Source: Kribbella pittospori (GTDB lineage Bacteria > Actinomycetota > Actinomycetes > Propionibacteriales > Kribbellaceae). Taken from it: DNA of 64,000 nucleotides. Location: NCBI RefSeq assembly GCF_004331465.1, contig NZ_SJKB01000008.1, positions 1-64,000 on the forward strand, in the 5' to 3' direction. Both the position numbers and the translations under genes were made by a program. Of this stretch, positions 11,201 through 18,501 are shown in pieces (the stretch's first letter is position 1; every line of letters starts with the position of its first letter). The notes beneath the pieces were generated by a model that did not search any database, was not told the origin of the DNA, and worked only from the letters and a program-made list of their open reading frames with translations.

Positions 11201-11836
11201 GGTCGCGTGTACAGCACCGACGGTGAGGCCGGCACGGTGATGGTGGCCTGGCCGAACGGCGGGTCCACGGAGAGCGGCGGGCACCCGTACTTCAACGAGG
11301 TCTGGACCGGGCAGGAGCACCAGTTCGCGGCCCACCTGTTCGCCGAGGGGATGGCGGCCGAGGGGCTCGCGGTGACGCGGGCCGTGTACGACCGGTACCA
11401 CGGCGAGAAACGGAACCCGTACAACGAGATCGAGGCGAGCGATCACTACGCGCGGGCGATGATGAGCTTCGGCACCTATCTGGCCGCGTGCGGGTACGAG
11501 TACCACGGTCCACGCGGGCGTCTCGGATTCGCGCCGCGGCTGACGCCGGAGGATTTCGCTTGTGCCTTCACCGGAGCCGAGGGTTGGGGTCGCTACAGCC
11601 AGACGCGCGACACCGGAACTCAGACAGCCGTCCTCGACATCCGATACGGCCGCCTCCGGCTGAACAGCCTCTCCTTCGAAACCGCTCGCCCCGCTACAGC
11701 CGTGACCGTCAAGCTCGATGGCAAGCCCCACCCGGCCACCCTCACCACTACCGGCACCCGCACTGTCGTCACGCTCACCCGGCCGGCGCTGGTCACCCCC
11801 GGCAAGCCCCTCACCATCACCCTCACCACGGAGTGA
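8201..11836 (+). CDS. Tat-exported GH116-like glycosidase with two inserted beta modules
   Basis: 1211 residues. The N-terminus has a Cys-rich segment (C-A-N-P-A-C-G-G-S-C) and then R-R-T-F-L-S (Arg 26-27) plus a hydrophobic stretch ending in A-Q-A, a twin-arginine signal. Next comes the start of a GH116/GBA2 N-domain (I-G-M-P-V-G-G-G-C-A-G-Q-V-Y-L). Two tandem, mutually similar modules occupy about residues 266-422 and 423-580 (E-E/D-W ... Y-D/S-G-W-T, S-G-S-R-F-V-T-S-Y, V-N-x-x-V-D-G), probably lectin-like. The (alpha/alpha)6 catalytic domain follows (C-E-H-V-W-N-Y-A-Q-A, D-T-E-W-F-G-E-I-P-W-L-S-G-L, W-T-G-Q-E-H-Q-F). A secreted beta-glucosidase/glucosylceramidase-like role is likely; the substrate is not known. 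A CRP-type site lies upstream. Confidence 0.85.
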   Translation: MDHTPDLSECANPACGGSCPRAGVGRRTFLSISAAGVGMLAAPGMLQTAQAITRMPTLTPERIAELTDRGTPTEYTGAALAKIGMPVGGGCAGQVYLSGDGRLWAWDVSNALTYPLGGADFAGTHYAVPLSADADGATRFRQGFVLRAGGKTRTVDAKGFDDVRFTGQYPIGRVAYTSSDSPVDVTLEAFSPFVPLATSDSTLPATIMAFTLHNTSAQTVDATLLGYSENPVCLDSRRSQPTTQRATAYPSGIEWSAADPAASSNDDILFEEWDSDTYDGWTATGDAFGTGPVRPADTPPLMQRFGDLNISGSRFVTSYNFRLSGGPDDRTGTLTSTPFQITRRYVAVALGGGNHPGKVCVNVVVDGTVVATATGSDSEPLVGQMLDVGEYDGRTAQIQLVDSATGAWAHLNCGSITFTDRADIVFEDWERTDYSGWTVTGTAFGAGPVTVAETPENFRRPFGNRTELNVSGSRFVTSYDFRSGSYDSTQGSLTSQVFTIDRAYITVWTGGGSNPNTTVVNLLVDGEVVASANGSDIEPLDAICWAVGPWAGRSAQLQIVDQSSGGRGHVNVDRIIFSDRPIRRQPVADRTDAGSFTMATLEKHPVVRRSVAAWSTPDELFDAADGPAEVDGASTQVGTVAVKVALRPGESRTVRFVQGWFFPTPERRLFSSLVGGSTLMRHYSTRFDSARQVAQYVATHIHRLESGTREWVRTWYDDSSLPHWFLERTLATASTLATGTCHRWQDGRFYAWEGTYCCSGTCEHVWNYAQAIARLFPDLERDTRERVDLGIAYKPTGEIGNRGESPDASSSFADGHCGTILRIYREHQMSRDAAFLTRVWPKVKVSVDYLVSARDGSDQDGIFRGGQWNTLDTEWFGEIPWLSGLYVAALRAAAAMATEVGDTAAASKYATIADRGSAYLNGPLWNQTYGYYVHKVDPAHPVPSTNRGVFVDQLYGQMYAAQLGLPRVFEADKARTALTSVYRNNFQPNPSAYRPPGIGVGRVYSTDGEAGTVMVAWPNGGSTESGGHPYFNEVWTGQEHQFAAHLFAEGMAAEGLAVTRAVYDRYHGEKRNPYNEIEASDHYARAMMSFGTYLAACGYEYHGPRGRLGFAPRLTPEDFACAFTGAEGWGRYSQTRDTGTQTAVLDIRYGRLRLNSLSFETARPATAVTVKLDGKPHPATLTTTGTRTVVTLTRPALVTPGKPLTITLTTE

Positions 11837-11903
11837 GACAACTGCTTGCGTAGCGTCGCCGCTGGTGGGTACCGGGCCCGTGAGCCGATCACGGGAGGCG
11901 AAG

Positions 11904-12350
11904 ATGACGACGCGTCCGGAAACCGTTCGGCCAGAGGCCGGACAGAACGGCCAGAGTGAGCACGTCGGCGCTCTGGTGAGTCAGCTGACGAGCGACGTGA
12001 GCCGCTTGGTGCGCGACGAGCTTCAGCTGGCCAAGGCCGAACTGAAGGTCAAGGGAAAGGAAGCCGGGGTCGGCGTCGGCCTGTTCGGTGGGGCCGGGAC
12101 CGTCGCCCTGTACGGCCTCGGGGCACTCGTCGCGACGGCCATCCTCGGCCTCGCGTACGTCGTACCGGCGTGGTTGTCGGCGCTGATCGTCGCTGCGGTG
12201 CTGTTCGTGATCGCAGGGATCGCGGCGCTGCTCGGCAAGAAGCACGTCTCGCACGCCAGTCCGCCCGTTCCGCAGCACGCCGTCGACGGTGTGCACGACG
12301 ACCTCGAAGCACTCAAGGGCCATCAGCCGGAAGGAAAGATCACCGCATGA
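11904..12350 (+). CDS. phage holin family protein (actinobacterial Holin-X)
   Basis: 148 residues. An N-terminal amphipathic segment (V-S-Q-L-T-S-D-V-S-R-L-V-R-D-E-L-Q-L-A-K) precedes two adjacent membrane helices (about residues 60-85 and 90-112), the organisation of the Holin-X/DUF1469 family. Despite the name these are chromosomal membrane proteins of unknown role, often stress-related, and not evidence of a prophage. The ATG at 11904 is fixed by GGGAGG. The stop overlaps the next start (ATGA); the Holin-X/DUF3618 pair is a conserved actinobacterial arrangement. Confidence 0.85.
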   Translation: MTTRPETVRPEAGQNGQSEHVGALVSQLTSDVSRLVRDELQLAKAELKVKGKEAGVGVGLFGGAGTVALYGLGALVATAILGLAYVVPAWLSALIVAAVLFVIAGIAALLGKKHVSHASPPVPQHAVDGVHDDLEALKGHQPEGKITA

Positions 12351-12733
12351 CCACCAACACCAGCAGGAACGCGGACCACCGCGAGCCGATGCCCGAAACC
12401 GAGGCACTCCGGATCGACCTGGAGATGACCCGGCAGCACCTCGCGGACACCGTGCAGCAGCTGAGCCGCCAGCTGGACGTACCGCGCCGGATCAAGGACT
12501 CCGCCGGCCAGGCGGGCCACCGGGTCAAGGACTCTGCCGGCCAGGCGGGCCAGCGGATCAAGGCGACCGCCGGCCAGGCCGGTCAGCGGATGCAGGGGCG
12601 GATGAAGGACGTCCCGGGCCAGGTGAAGGGCATCGCCGCCAGCCTCCGGCACCCGAAGACCACCGCGGCCGTCGGTGGCGCCCTGGCCCTCGGCGTCGGA
12701 GCAGCCGCCTGGATGGCCAGGAAGCAGAAGTAG
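12347..12733 (+). CDS. DUF3618 family protein with 11-residue tandem repeats
   Basis: 128 residues. The DUF3618 signature (E-A-L-R-I-D-L-E-M-T-R-Q-H-L-A-D-T-V-Q-Q-L) fills residues 20-45. It is followed by three to four 11-residue repeats (K-D-S-A-G-Q-A-G-H-R-V, K-D-S-A-G-Q-A-G-Q-R-I, K-A-T-A-G-Q-A-G-Q-R-M), and a C-terminal membrane helix ends in A-W-M-A-R-K-Q-K. The protein is probably an amphipathic helix anchored in the membrane, working with the Holin-X protein whose gene it overlaps by 4 nt. Function is unknown. The 33-nt DNA repeat at about 12490-12590 could vary in copy number. Confidence 0.8.
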   Translation: MTTNTSRNADHREPMPETEALRIDLEMTRQHLADTVQQLSRQLDVPRRIKDSAGQAGHRVKDSAGQAGQRIKATAGQAGQRMQGRMKDVPGQVKGIAASLRHPKTTAAVGGALALGVGAAAWMARKQK

Positions 12734-12857
12734 GTTTCCAGCGTGCAGGTCGACAGGTAGTGCACCCGGCTATACGCCGTACATCAGGCCCGCTTCACGC
12801 TCTACTGCACTACCGCGACCCCGACACCACCTGTCCGTCTGCACCTCGCCCGTCCCG

Positions 12858-14114
12858 TCAGCAGGCCGCGGCGCGTTCCAGGAGAAGGGTGCGCTCGCGT
12901 TCGTTGCGGGTCAGGGCGGCGGCCTTCTCGAACTCGGCGCGCGCCTCGTCGAGCCGACCCAGCTTGAACAGCAGGTCGCCGCGGACGCTCGGCAGCAGGT
13001 GGTAGTCCTTCAGCGACGGCTCCTCGGCCAGAGCGTCGACAGCCGCCAGCCCGCGCTCCGGGCCGAACGCCATCGAGATCGCGACCGCCTGGTTGAGCTC
13101 GACCACCGGCGACGGAGTGACTTGCGCGAGTACGGCGTACAGGCCGGCGATCCGGGCCCAGTCGGTGTCCTCCGGGTCGGCGGCGCGGGCGTGGCAGGCG
13201 GCGATGGCGGCCTGGAGAAGATACGCGCCGGGCGGCTTCTCCAGAGCCCAGGCGCGGTCGAGGCCTTCGAGACCGCGGCGGATCAGCAGCCGGTCCCAAC
13301 GACGCCGGTCCTGGTCGAGCAGTAGTACGGGCTCACCCTCGGGACCGATCCGGGCGTTGGCGCGGGAGGCCTGCAGCTCCATCAGGGAAAGCAGACCGAG
13401 TACTTCGGGCTCGTCGGGCATCAGCCCCACCAGCAGCCGGCCGAGCCGCATCGCCTCGTTGCACAGCGCCGGCCGCATCCAGTCGTCGCCGGCGGTCGCG
13501 GAGTATCCCTCGTTGTAGATCAGGTAGACGACCTCGAGCACGCTCGACAGCCGCTCGAACAGGTCCTCGCCGGCCGGTACCTCGAACTCGACGCCGGCCT
13601 TGGCGAGATTGCGCTTGGCCCGGACGATCCGCTGGGCGATCGTCGCCTCCGGGGCGAGGAACGCGCGCGCGATCTCTTCGGTCTTCAGACCGCCGAGCAG
13701 CTTCAGCGTCAAGGTCACCCGGGCGTCCGCGGTCAGCACCGGGTGGCAGGCGGTGAACACCAGCCGGAGCAGGTCGTCCTCGATGTGGTCCTCGAGAATC
13801 GCTTCCACGTCGTCCTCGACACTGTCGCCGTCGATTTCCAGCTCATGGCCCATCTCGGCCAACTTGCGCTGGTACGTCTCCTTGCGCCGGATCAGGTCGA
13901 TCGCGCGGCGTTTGGCGATCGCCATCAGCCAGGCACCCGGGTTGTTCGGTACGCCGGACTCCGGCCACTGCTCGAGCGCCGCCACGAGCGCGTCCTGGGC
14001 CAGCTCCTCGGCCAGTCCGACGTCCCGCACGATCCGGGCAACACCCGCGATGATCCGCGCCGACTCGATCCGCCATACGGCGTCAACCGCCCCGCGCGCC
14101 TCCGTAACCGTCAC
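12858..14114 (-). CDS. RNA polymerase sigma factor, ECF42 group
   Basis: About 418 residues, twice the usual ECF length. Region sigma2 contains V-G-L-A-E-E-L-A-Q-D-A-L and W-L-M-A-I-A-K-R-R-A-I-D-L-I-R-R; sigma4 contains L-K-L-L-G-G-L-K-T-E-E-I-A-R-A-F-L-A-P-E-A-T-I-A-Q-R. The C-terminal ~230 residues are a helical TPR-like extension, the hallmark of ECF42, which lacks an anti-sigma factor and is encoded beside DGPF/YCII proteins. Exactly such a gene lies upstream at 14256-14633 on the same strand. The GTG at 14114 gives the family's usual beginning; a TTG seven codons earlier (14135) also stays in frame. A nested hairpin separates the two genes. Confidence 0.9.
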   Translation of the reverse strand: MTVTEARGAVDAVWRIESARIIAGVARIVRDVGLAEELAQDALVAALEQWPESGVPNNPGAWLMAIAKRRAIDLIRRKETYQRKLAEMGHELEIDGDSVEDDVEAILEDHIEDDLLRLVFTACHPVLTADARVTLTLKLLGGLKTEEIARAFLAPEATIAQRIVRAKRNLAKAGVEFEVPAGEDLFERLSSVLEVVYLIYNEGYSATAGDDWMRPALCNEAMRLGRLLVGLMPDEPEVLGLLSLMELQASRANARIGPEGEPVLLLDQDRRRWDRLLIRRGLEGLDRAWALEKPPGAYLLQAAIAACHARAADPEDTDWARIAGLYAVLAQVTPSPVVELNQAVAISMAFGPERGLAAVDALAEEPSLKDYHLLPSVRGDLLFKLGRLDEARAEFEKAAALTRNERERTLLLERAAAC

Positions 14115-14180
14115 CCGCCGATAGAACAACACCAACAGCCCAACAGCAACCCACCCCGCGCCGCCCGCGCTCCACCGATC

Positions 14181-14249
14181 AGCCCACCTTGTGCACCGTT
14201 CGACCGTCGAACGACCTCTCCGGTGGTTGGCCGGTGCACAGAGTGGGCT
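14181..14249. repeat. nested inverted repeat between DGPF gene and ECF42 gene
   Basis: An 18-bp outer stem 14181-14198 / 14232-14249 (AGCCCACC..GTGCACCG / CGGTGCAC..GTGGGCT) has two mismatches. A second perfect hairpin CGTTCGA-CCG-TCGAACG (14197-14213) overlaps the end of its left arm, so the two structures are partly exclusive. The element starts 6 nt past the DGPF stop and ends 67 nt before the sigma-factor GTG. It could act as a terminator/attenuator that sets the ratio of the two products, or as a bidirectional regulatory site. Confidence 0.55.
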
Positions 14250-14255
14250 TGGGGA

Positions 14256-14633
14256 TCAGTTCTGGAAGATGTCGGAGTCGGGGGCGAAGTCGGACTCTTC
14301 GACCACGCGGCGGACCTCGACCTCGCTGCCGAGGGCTTCGGCCAGGCGGGCAGCCCACTCGACCGCCTCGTCGCGGTTGCGGACCTCGACGACGATGACG
14401 CCGCCGATGAGCTCCTTGGTCTCGGCGAACGGGCCGTCGGTGACCGTGCGCTTGCCGGCGTCCACCTTCACCCGGGCGCCGAGTGAACTGCGGTGCACAC
14501 CCTCCGCGAACAGCAGGACACCGGCCTTGGACAGGTCCTCGACAACCTTGCCGACCGCCTCGCCCACCTCCGGCGGCGGGAACTTCCCGGCCTCGGTCTC
14601 GGCGTCCGCCTTGTTGATGATCATGTAGCGCAT
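14256..14633 (-). CDS. YCII-related (DGPF) protein
   Basis: 125 residues: M-R-Y-M-I-I-N-K-A start, the T-V-T-D-G-P-F-A-E-T-K-E signature near residue 70, and I-V-V-E-V-R-N-R-D-E-A-V-E-W of the ferredoxin-like YCII fold. The DGPF group is the known genomic partner and direct target of ECF42 sigma factors; the ECF42 gene follows on the same strand. The ATG at 14633 is supported by GAGGAG. The biochemical role of DGPF proteins is unknown. Confidence 0.88.
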   Translation of the reverse strand: MRYMIINKADAETEAGKFPPPEVGEAVGKVVEDLSKAGVLLFAEGVHRSSLGARVKVDAGKRTVTDGPFAETKELIGGVIVVEVRNRDEAVEWAARLAEALGSEVEVRRVVEESDFAPDSDIFQN

Positions 14634-14722
14634 CGCTGCTGCTCCTCGTCGTCTCGGTCGATCACTTACTCTCACGTCGAGCGGCCCACCACCAGATCGA
14701 CACACGCCGACAGCGAATTTCC

Positions 14723-14753
14723 TTGACCTCAAGATTGGTTGAGGTACCAGACT
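14723..14753 (+). promoter_or_regulatory. SoxR/MerR-type promoter with dyad operator
   Basis: TTGACC (14723-14728) and CAGACT (14748-14753) are 19 bp apart, and the spacer carries the exact dyad CCTCAA (14727-14732) / TTGAGG (14739-14744). This is the architecture and half-site of SoxR-class promoters. The -10 ends 7 nt before the ATG of the SnoaL-like gene at 14761, so the transcript would be leaderless or nearly so. Confidence 0.65.
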
Positions 14754-14760
14754 GCAATTC

Positions 14761-15171
14761 ATGACTTCAACGACGGAACTGACGAGCACGGATGAGCGCG
14801 AGATCCGTGATCTGGTGGCGCGGGCCGATCAGGCCCAGTCGGACGCGGTGGTGCTGCCCGAGTTGCACACCGACGAGATGGTGATCGTCAACATCGCCGG
14901 GCGCCGGCTGTTCGGGCGGGAGGCGTTCAGTCAGGCCATGAGCGCTGCCCTCGGCTCCGCCCTCAAGGACGTCCGGACCAGCGTGGACATCCTCGACGTC
15001 CGGCCTTTGACCGCGGACGCCGTACTCGTGAGCTGCCTCAAGACCGTCCACGACAACCGGCCCGATGCTGAGCCCGGCGCCCTCCCGACAACAGGCGCAC
15101 TGACGTACGTCGCGCTGCGGACCGCCGCAGGCTGGCGGCTGGCCCTGGCCCAGACCACGCCGATCCAGTAG
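14761..15171 (+). CDS. SgcJ/EcaC-type SnoaL-like (NTF2 fold) protein
   Basis: 136 residues: N-terminal helix (E-I-R-D-L-V-A-R-A-D-Q-A-Q), V-I-V-N-I-A-G-R-R-L-F-G-R-E-A-F, strand pairs ending G-W-R-L-A-L-A-Q-T-T-P-I. This is the NTF2-like cone of the SgcJ/EcaC family, small proteins annotated as oxidoreductases or cyclases in which the pocket, not the motif, determines activity; the function here is unknown. The start at 14761 lies directly behind a SoxR-like promoter, suggesting induction by redox-active or antibiotic-like compounds. No other gene is co-transcribed. Confidence 0.75.
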   Translation: MTSTTELTSTDEREIRDLVARADQAQSDAVVLPELHTDEMVIVNIAGRRLFGREAFSQAMSAALGSALKDVRTSVDILDVRPLTADAVLVSCLKTVHDNRPDAEPGALPTTGALTYVALRTAAGWRLALAQTTPIQ

Positions 15172-15176
15172 GCGGA

Positions 15177-16652
15177 TCAGTTCGGCTGGTCGCCGTTCGG
15201 CTGGTAGGCGCAGGCGTCGGCGAGGTTCTGTGTCGGGCCTGGCGGGTTCGTGGTCTTGCCCGAGGGCTTGGGGGTGCTCGCCGGGTCGGCCGGCTCCTCG
15301 AGGGCCTTCTGGATCGTCTCGCGCATCCCGTCGTAGTCCGGGTGCAGGTACTTCATCTTCAGCCTCGACACGTCGAAGTTCACGTTCGAGACCGTGCCCG
15401 ACTTCACCCTGAGCGCCAGCTCGACCAGCGCGGGCAGGAGCTCCTGCGGGATGTCGGTGCGCAGCAGGTGCTGCCCGGCCGTCGCGATCGCCTTGTACTT
15501 CGTGGCCAGCGTGGTCGGGTCGGCCGCGTCGACCATGGCCTTGATCGTGCAGCGCTGCCGGATCTGCCGCTGGTCGTCGTCGGCGCCGTACCGCCCGCGG
15601 GCGAACCAGAGCGCGTGCCGCCCGTCGAGGTGCTGGCGCGGTCCCGGCTCGATCCATTCCTTCGGCGGGATGTGCGCACTGCTGATCCCGCCCATCGCGA
15701 CGCGCTCGTTGACGTTGACGGTGATCCCGCCGAGTGCGTTGACCAGTTCCGGGAACCCGGTCAGGTTGACCTGCAGGTAGTAGTCGAGCTTCAGCCCGGT
15801 CGCCTCGCCGACAGACTGCTTGAGTACGTCGGCGCCCTCGTTGTCCGACGGTCCGAGGATGCCGGGGTGTGCGTCCGGGATGTTCTGGTACATCGCGGTC
15901 AGCATCCACTCCAGCCGGCCCTCCAGGCTGAGGCCCTCCTTGCCGAACCCGTCCGGGTAGAACCTGTGCAGCGGCGAGTCCTTCGGGAACGGCATGAAGG
16001 TCAGCTGCCGCGGCATCGAGATCAACGCGGTGTTGCCGGTCCGGGTGTCGATGCTCGCGACAATCACCGTGTCGGTCCGGACCCCCGGACGGCCCGGCTC
16101 GTCGTCACCGCCGAGCAGCAGCAGGTTGAGCCGCGGCTTGTCCTCCCACGGGTCCTTGACATTGGCGATCGACGGCCGGGTCGCGCTCTTGCTCTCCTCC
16201 TGCGCGACGAACACGCCCTGCACCAGGGCCCGCTGCGCCAGCACACTCTGTACGCCGAGCGCGGCCGGAGCCGCGATCGCGAAGCACACCACGCCGACGA
16301 ACATCGCGCCGACCACCCGGCCGCGGGCACCACCGCTTGCCGGACGCAACGACCGGTACGACGCGATGATCACCACGATCCAGAGGAACGCGAGCGCCGC
16401 GATCGTCACCGACATTGCCAGCAGCCGGCTCGGTACGACGGCTGCCGCGAGCACCTCGTCGCGCCGGGTCAGGCCGACGTACACGCCGAGTCCGATCAGG
16501 CCGAGAGTGAGGGTGAGAACGAACGCGCCGATGATCCGGCGGCCGCCGGCGATCAGTCCGGCGCCGGGCAACAGGGCGCCCAGTAGCGTCAGGCCCAGGA
16601 GGTTCGGCACTGATCGTGGCCGAGTCCCTACCGGGCGCGAACTCGTCGCCAT
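15177..16652 (-). CDS. LCP (LytR-CpsA-Psr) family cell-wall glycopolymer transferase
   Basis: 491 residues. Four membrane helices fill the first ~150 residues, more than the single anchor typical of LCP proteins. The extracytoplasmic LCP domain starts at N-L-L-L-L-G-G-D (about residue 182) with R-T-D-T-V-I-V-A-S-I-D and S-M-P-R-Q-L, and continues with G-L-K-L-D-Y-Y-L-Q-V-N-L-T-G-F, G-G-I-T-V-N-V and a C-terminal A-R-G-R-Y-G-A-D-D-D-Q-R-Q-I-R-Q-R. These enzymes attach glycopolymers such as teichoic acids or arabinogalactan to peptidoglycan; the Arg and Asp of these motifs bind the polyprenyl pyrophosphate and Mg2+. The ATG at 16652 has AGGGGAG upstream; a TTG eight codons earlier is less likely. 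Confidence 0.88.
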   Translation of the reverse strand: MATSSRPVGTRPRSVPNLLGLTLLGALLPGAGLIAGGRRIIGAFVLTLTLGLIGLGVYVGLTRRDEVLAAAVVPSRLLAMSVTIAALAFLWIVVIIASYRSLRPASGGARGRVVGAMFVGVVCFAIAAPAALGVQSVLAQRALVQGVFVAQEESKSATRPSIANVKDPWEDKPRLNLLLLGGDDEPGRPGVRTDTVIVASIDTRTGNTALISMPRQLTFMPFPKDSPLHRFYPDGFGKEGLSLEGRLEWMLTAMYQNIPDAHPGILGPSDNEGADVLKQSVGEATGLKLDYYLQVNLTGFPELVNALGGITVNVNERVAMGGISSAHIPPKEWIEPGPRQHLDGRHALWFARGRYGADDDQRQIRQRCTIKAMVDAADPTTLATKYKAIATAGQHLLRTDIPQELLPALVELALRVKSGTVSNVNFDVSRLKMKYLHPDYDGMRETIQKALEEPADPASTPKPSGKTTNPPGPTQNLADACAYQPNGDQPN

Positions 16653-16740
16653 AGCTCCCCTGTTCGCCGTCCCCAAGGTCCAGTGTGCGTCAACTCCCGC
16701 ACCTGCACCTCTTCAGACGTGTTACAGGGTCGAACGGTTG

Positions 16741-17415
16741 TCATACGGGAAGATGACCGCCCGCGAATCCCTCGGTCTCGACGAGCGTCCGGACCACCAC
16801 GGCGACCTGAGCCGGCGGACTCCACTTGCCCGGGTCCGCCTTCGGCATCGCGGCCCGGTTGGCGGGGGTGTCGATGGTCGCGGGGATGATCGTGTTCACC
16901 CGGATGCCGTCACGCGCGTACTCCGCGTGCAGGGCGTCGGCGAAGGCGAGTACGCCGGCCTTCGCGGTGATGTACCCGGCCGCGCCGGAGAACGGTCGGA
17001 GGGCCGCACCGCTCGCCGTACACACGATCGCTCCCCCGCCGGCGGCCAGGAGATGCGGCAGTACCGCCTGAGTGATCAGGTACGTCGGTCGCAGGTTGAG
17101 CCGGAGTTGCTCCTCGAAGTCGTCGATCGGCGTCTCGTGTATCCGCGCTCCGGACGCGAAGCCGCCGACCAGGTTCACCAGTGCCGCCAGCGGCGCGGCC
17201 TCGTCGGAGGTGGCCAGCGCGACGACGTCCGCCGTACCGGCCGGGTCGAACGGGTCGGCGAGCACCGGGTTGAGCGCCGGGTGCGTCCCGAGCCGGGCGA
17301 GTGACTCCTCGGTCCGGCCCGGTACGACGACCCGCCACCCGGACTGCAGGAACTCCGCCGTCACCGCGGCCCCGAGCGCACCGGTGCCTCCGGCAACCAC
17401 CACCGTCCGGCTCAT
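16741..17415 (-). CDS. SDR family oxidoreductase
   Basis: 224 residues of a short-chain dehydrogenase: G-G-T-G-A-L-G near the N-terminus for NAD(P), N-L-V-G-G in place of the usual N-N-A-G, and a catalytic Y-I-T-A-K preceded by a Ser/Ala-rich segment (T-A-S-G-A). V-N-T-I-I-P-A-T-I-D-T-P follows. It lies alone, divergent from the epimerase gene at 17551. Substrate is unknown. Confidence 0.85.
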   Translation of the reverse strand: MSRTVVVAGGTGALGAAVTAEFLQSGWRVVVPGRTEESLARLGTHPALNPVLADPFDPAGTADVVALATSDEAAPLAALVNLVGGFASGARIHETPIDDFEEQLRLNLRPTYLITQAVLPHLLAAGGGAIVCTASGAALRPFSGAAGYITAKAGVLAFADALHAEYARDGIRVNTIIPATIDTPANRAAMPKADPGKWSPPAQVAVVVRTLVETEGFAGGHLPV

Positions 17416-17550
17416 CGACGTCCTCGCTTCGCTCCGGGCGCCGATGAGGCGCGAAATCGGCTGTGCTTGATGATGAACTCGCTGCGCTCGTTCATGCGCC
17501 GAGCTTAATCGGGTGCACAGGGGAGACAGCAGGGGCTACGGTCGTCGGTT

Positions 17551-18501
17551 GTGCGGATTCTGATGCTGGGCGGGAACGGGTTTGTCGGGCGCGCGATCCT
17601 CATGGACGCGCTGCAGCACGGCGCCGAGGTGGCGTCCTTCAGTCGAGGCAAGAGCGGGACCACCGAGCTGCCGCCGGAGGTGACGCAACTGGTCGGCGAT
17701 CGGGACTCCGGCGACTACGAGGCGCTGCGGACCGGCGAGTGGGATGCGGTTGTCGATCTCAGCGCCTTCCAGAGCAAGCAGGTCGACCAGGCGATGGACG
17801 TGCTGGCCGACCGCGTCGGGCGCTACGTGTTCGTCTCCAGCCATGCGGTCTATGTACGCGATCTGCCGGCGGGCACCGATGAGACGGCACCACGTCGCGC
17901 ACCGATGCGGGCCGCCGACGTACTCACGAACGACACCTACGGCCCGTGCAAGGTCGCGTGTGAGGACGACGTACTGGAGCGGTACGGCGAGCGCGCGACG
18001 ATCGTCCGGCCGGGGAAGGTCACGGGTCCCGGCGACTACTCGGACACAGCCCTCTACTGGGTACGACGGGGTGCGCGAGGCGGCCGGGTCGCGTTGCCGA
18101 CACGGCCGGAGCAGCCACTGCAACTGATCGACAGCCGGGATCTCGGTCGGCTGGTAGTGCAACTGATCGTCGACGAACGACCTGGTGCCTTCAACGGCAT
18201 CGGCCCGGACAGCACAATCGGCGAACTCATCGAAACCGCCGCGGACGTCGCCAACACCTCGGTCGACCTGGTGCAGATCCCAGCGGACGCCGTACCCGAG
18301 CGCTTCCCCCTGATGGAGCCCGAGGCCGAGTGGCCCTCCCGCCAACGCAACCAATCCAAGGCCCGCGCCGCCGGCCTACCCGTCACCCCTCTCCGCCAGA
18401 CGGTCGAAGACCTCTACCGATGGGACCTCGACCGAGGCACACCTCCCATCGAAGCCGGCATCACCCCGGAGGATGAAGCCGACCTACTCAGGCAGAGCTA
18501 G
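17551..18501 (+). CDS. NAD-dependent epimerase/dehydratase family protein
   Basis: 316 residues of an extended SDR: G-G-N-G-F-V-G-R at residues 8-15 binds the dinucleotide, followed by D-x-S-A-F-Q-S-K, V-F-V-S-S-H-A-V-Y and the catalytic Y-x-x-x-K in Y-G-P-C-K. It resembles the isoflavone-reductase/NAD-epimerase proteins that act on sugar nucleotides or small carbonyls; the substrate cannot be inferred. The start is GTG 17551. It ends 18 nt inside the 3' end of the convergent membrane protein gene. Confidence 0.82.
   Translation: MRILMLGGNGFVGRAILMDALQHGAEVASFSRGKSGTTELPPEVTQLVGDRDSGDYEALRTGEWDAVVDLSAFQSKQVDQAMDVLADRVGRYVFVSSHAVYVRDLPAGTDETAPRRAPMRAADVLTNDTYGPCKVACEDDVLERYGERATIVRPGKVTGPGDYSDTALYWVRRGARGGRVALPTRPEQPLQLIDSRDLGRLVVQLIVDERPGAFNGIGPDSTIGELIETAADVANTSVDLVQIPADAVPERFPLMEPEAEWPSRQRNQSKARAAGLPVTPLRQTVEDLYRWDLDRGTPPIEAGITPEDEADLLRQS

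Noticed and set aside
12756..12814. GGTAGTGCA / TGCACTACC inverted repeat between the DUF3618 and sigma-factor genes
   Set aside because: Only 9 bp, separated by 41 nt; may be a weak shared terminator, but nothing supports more.
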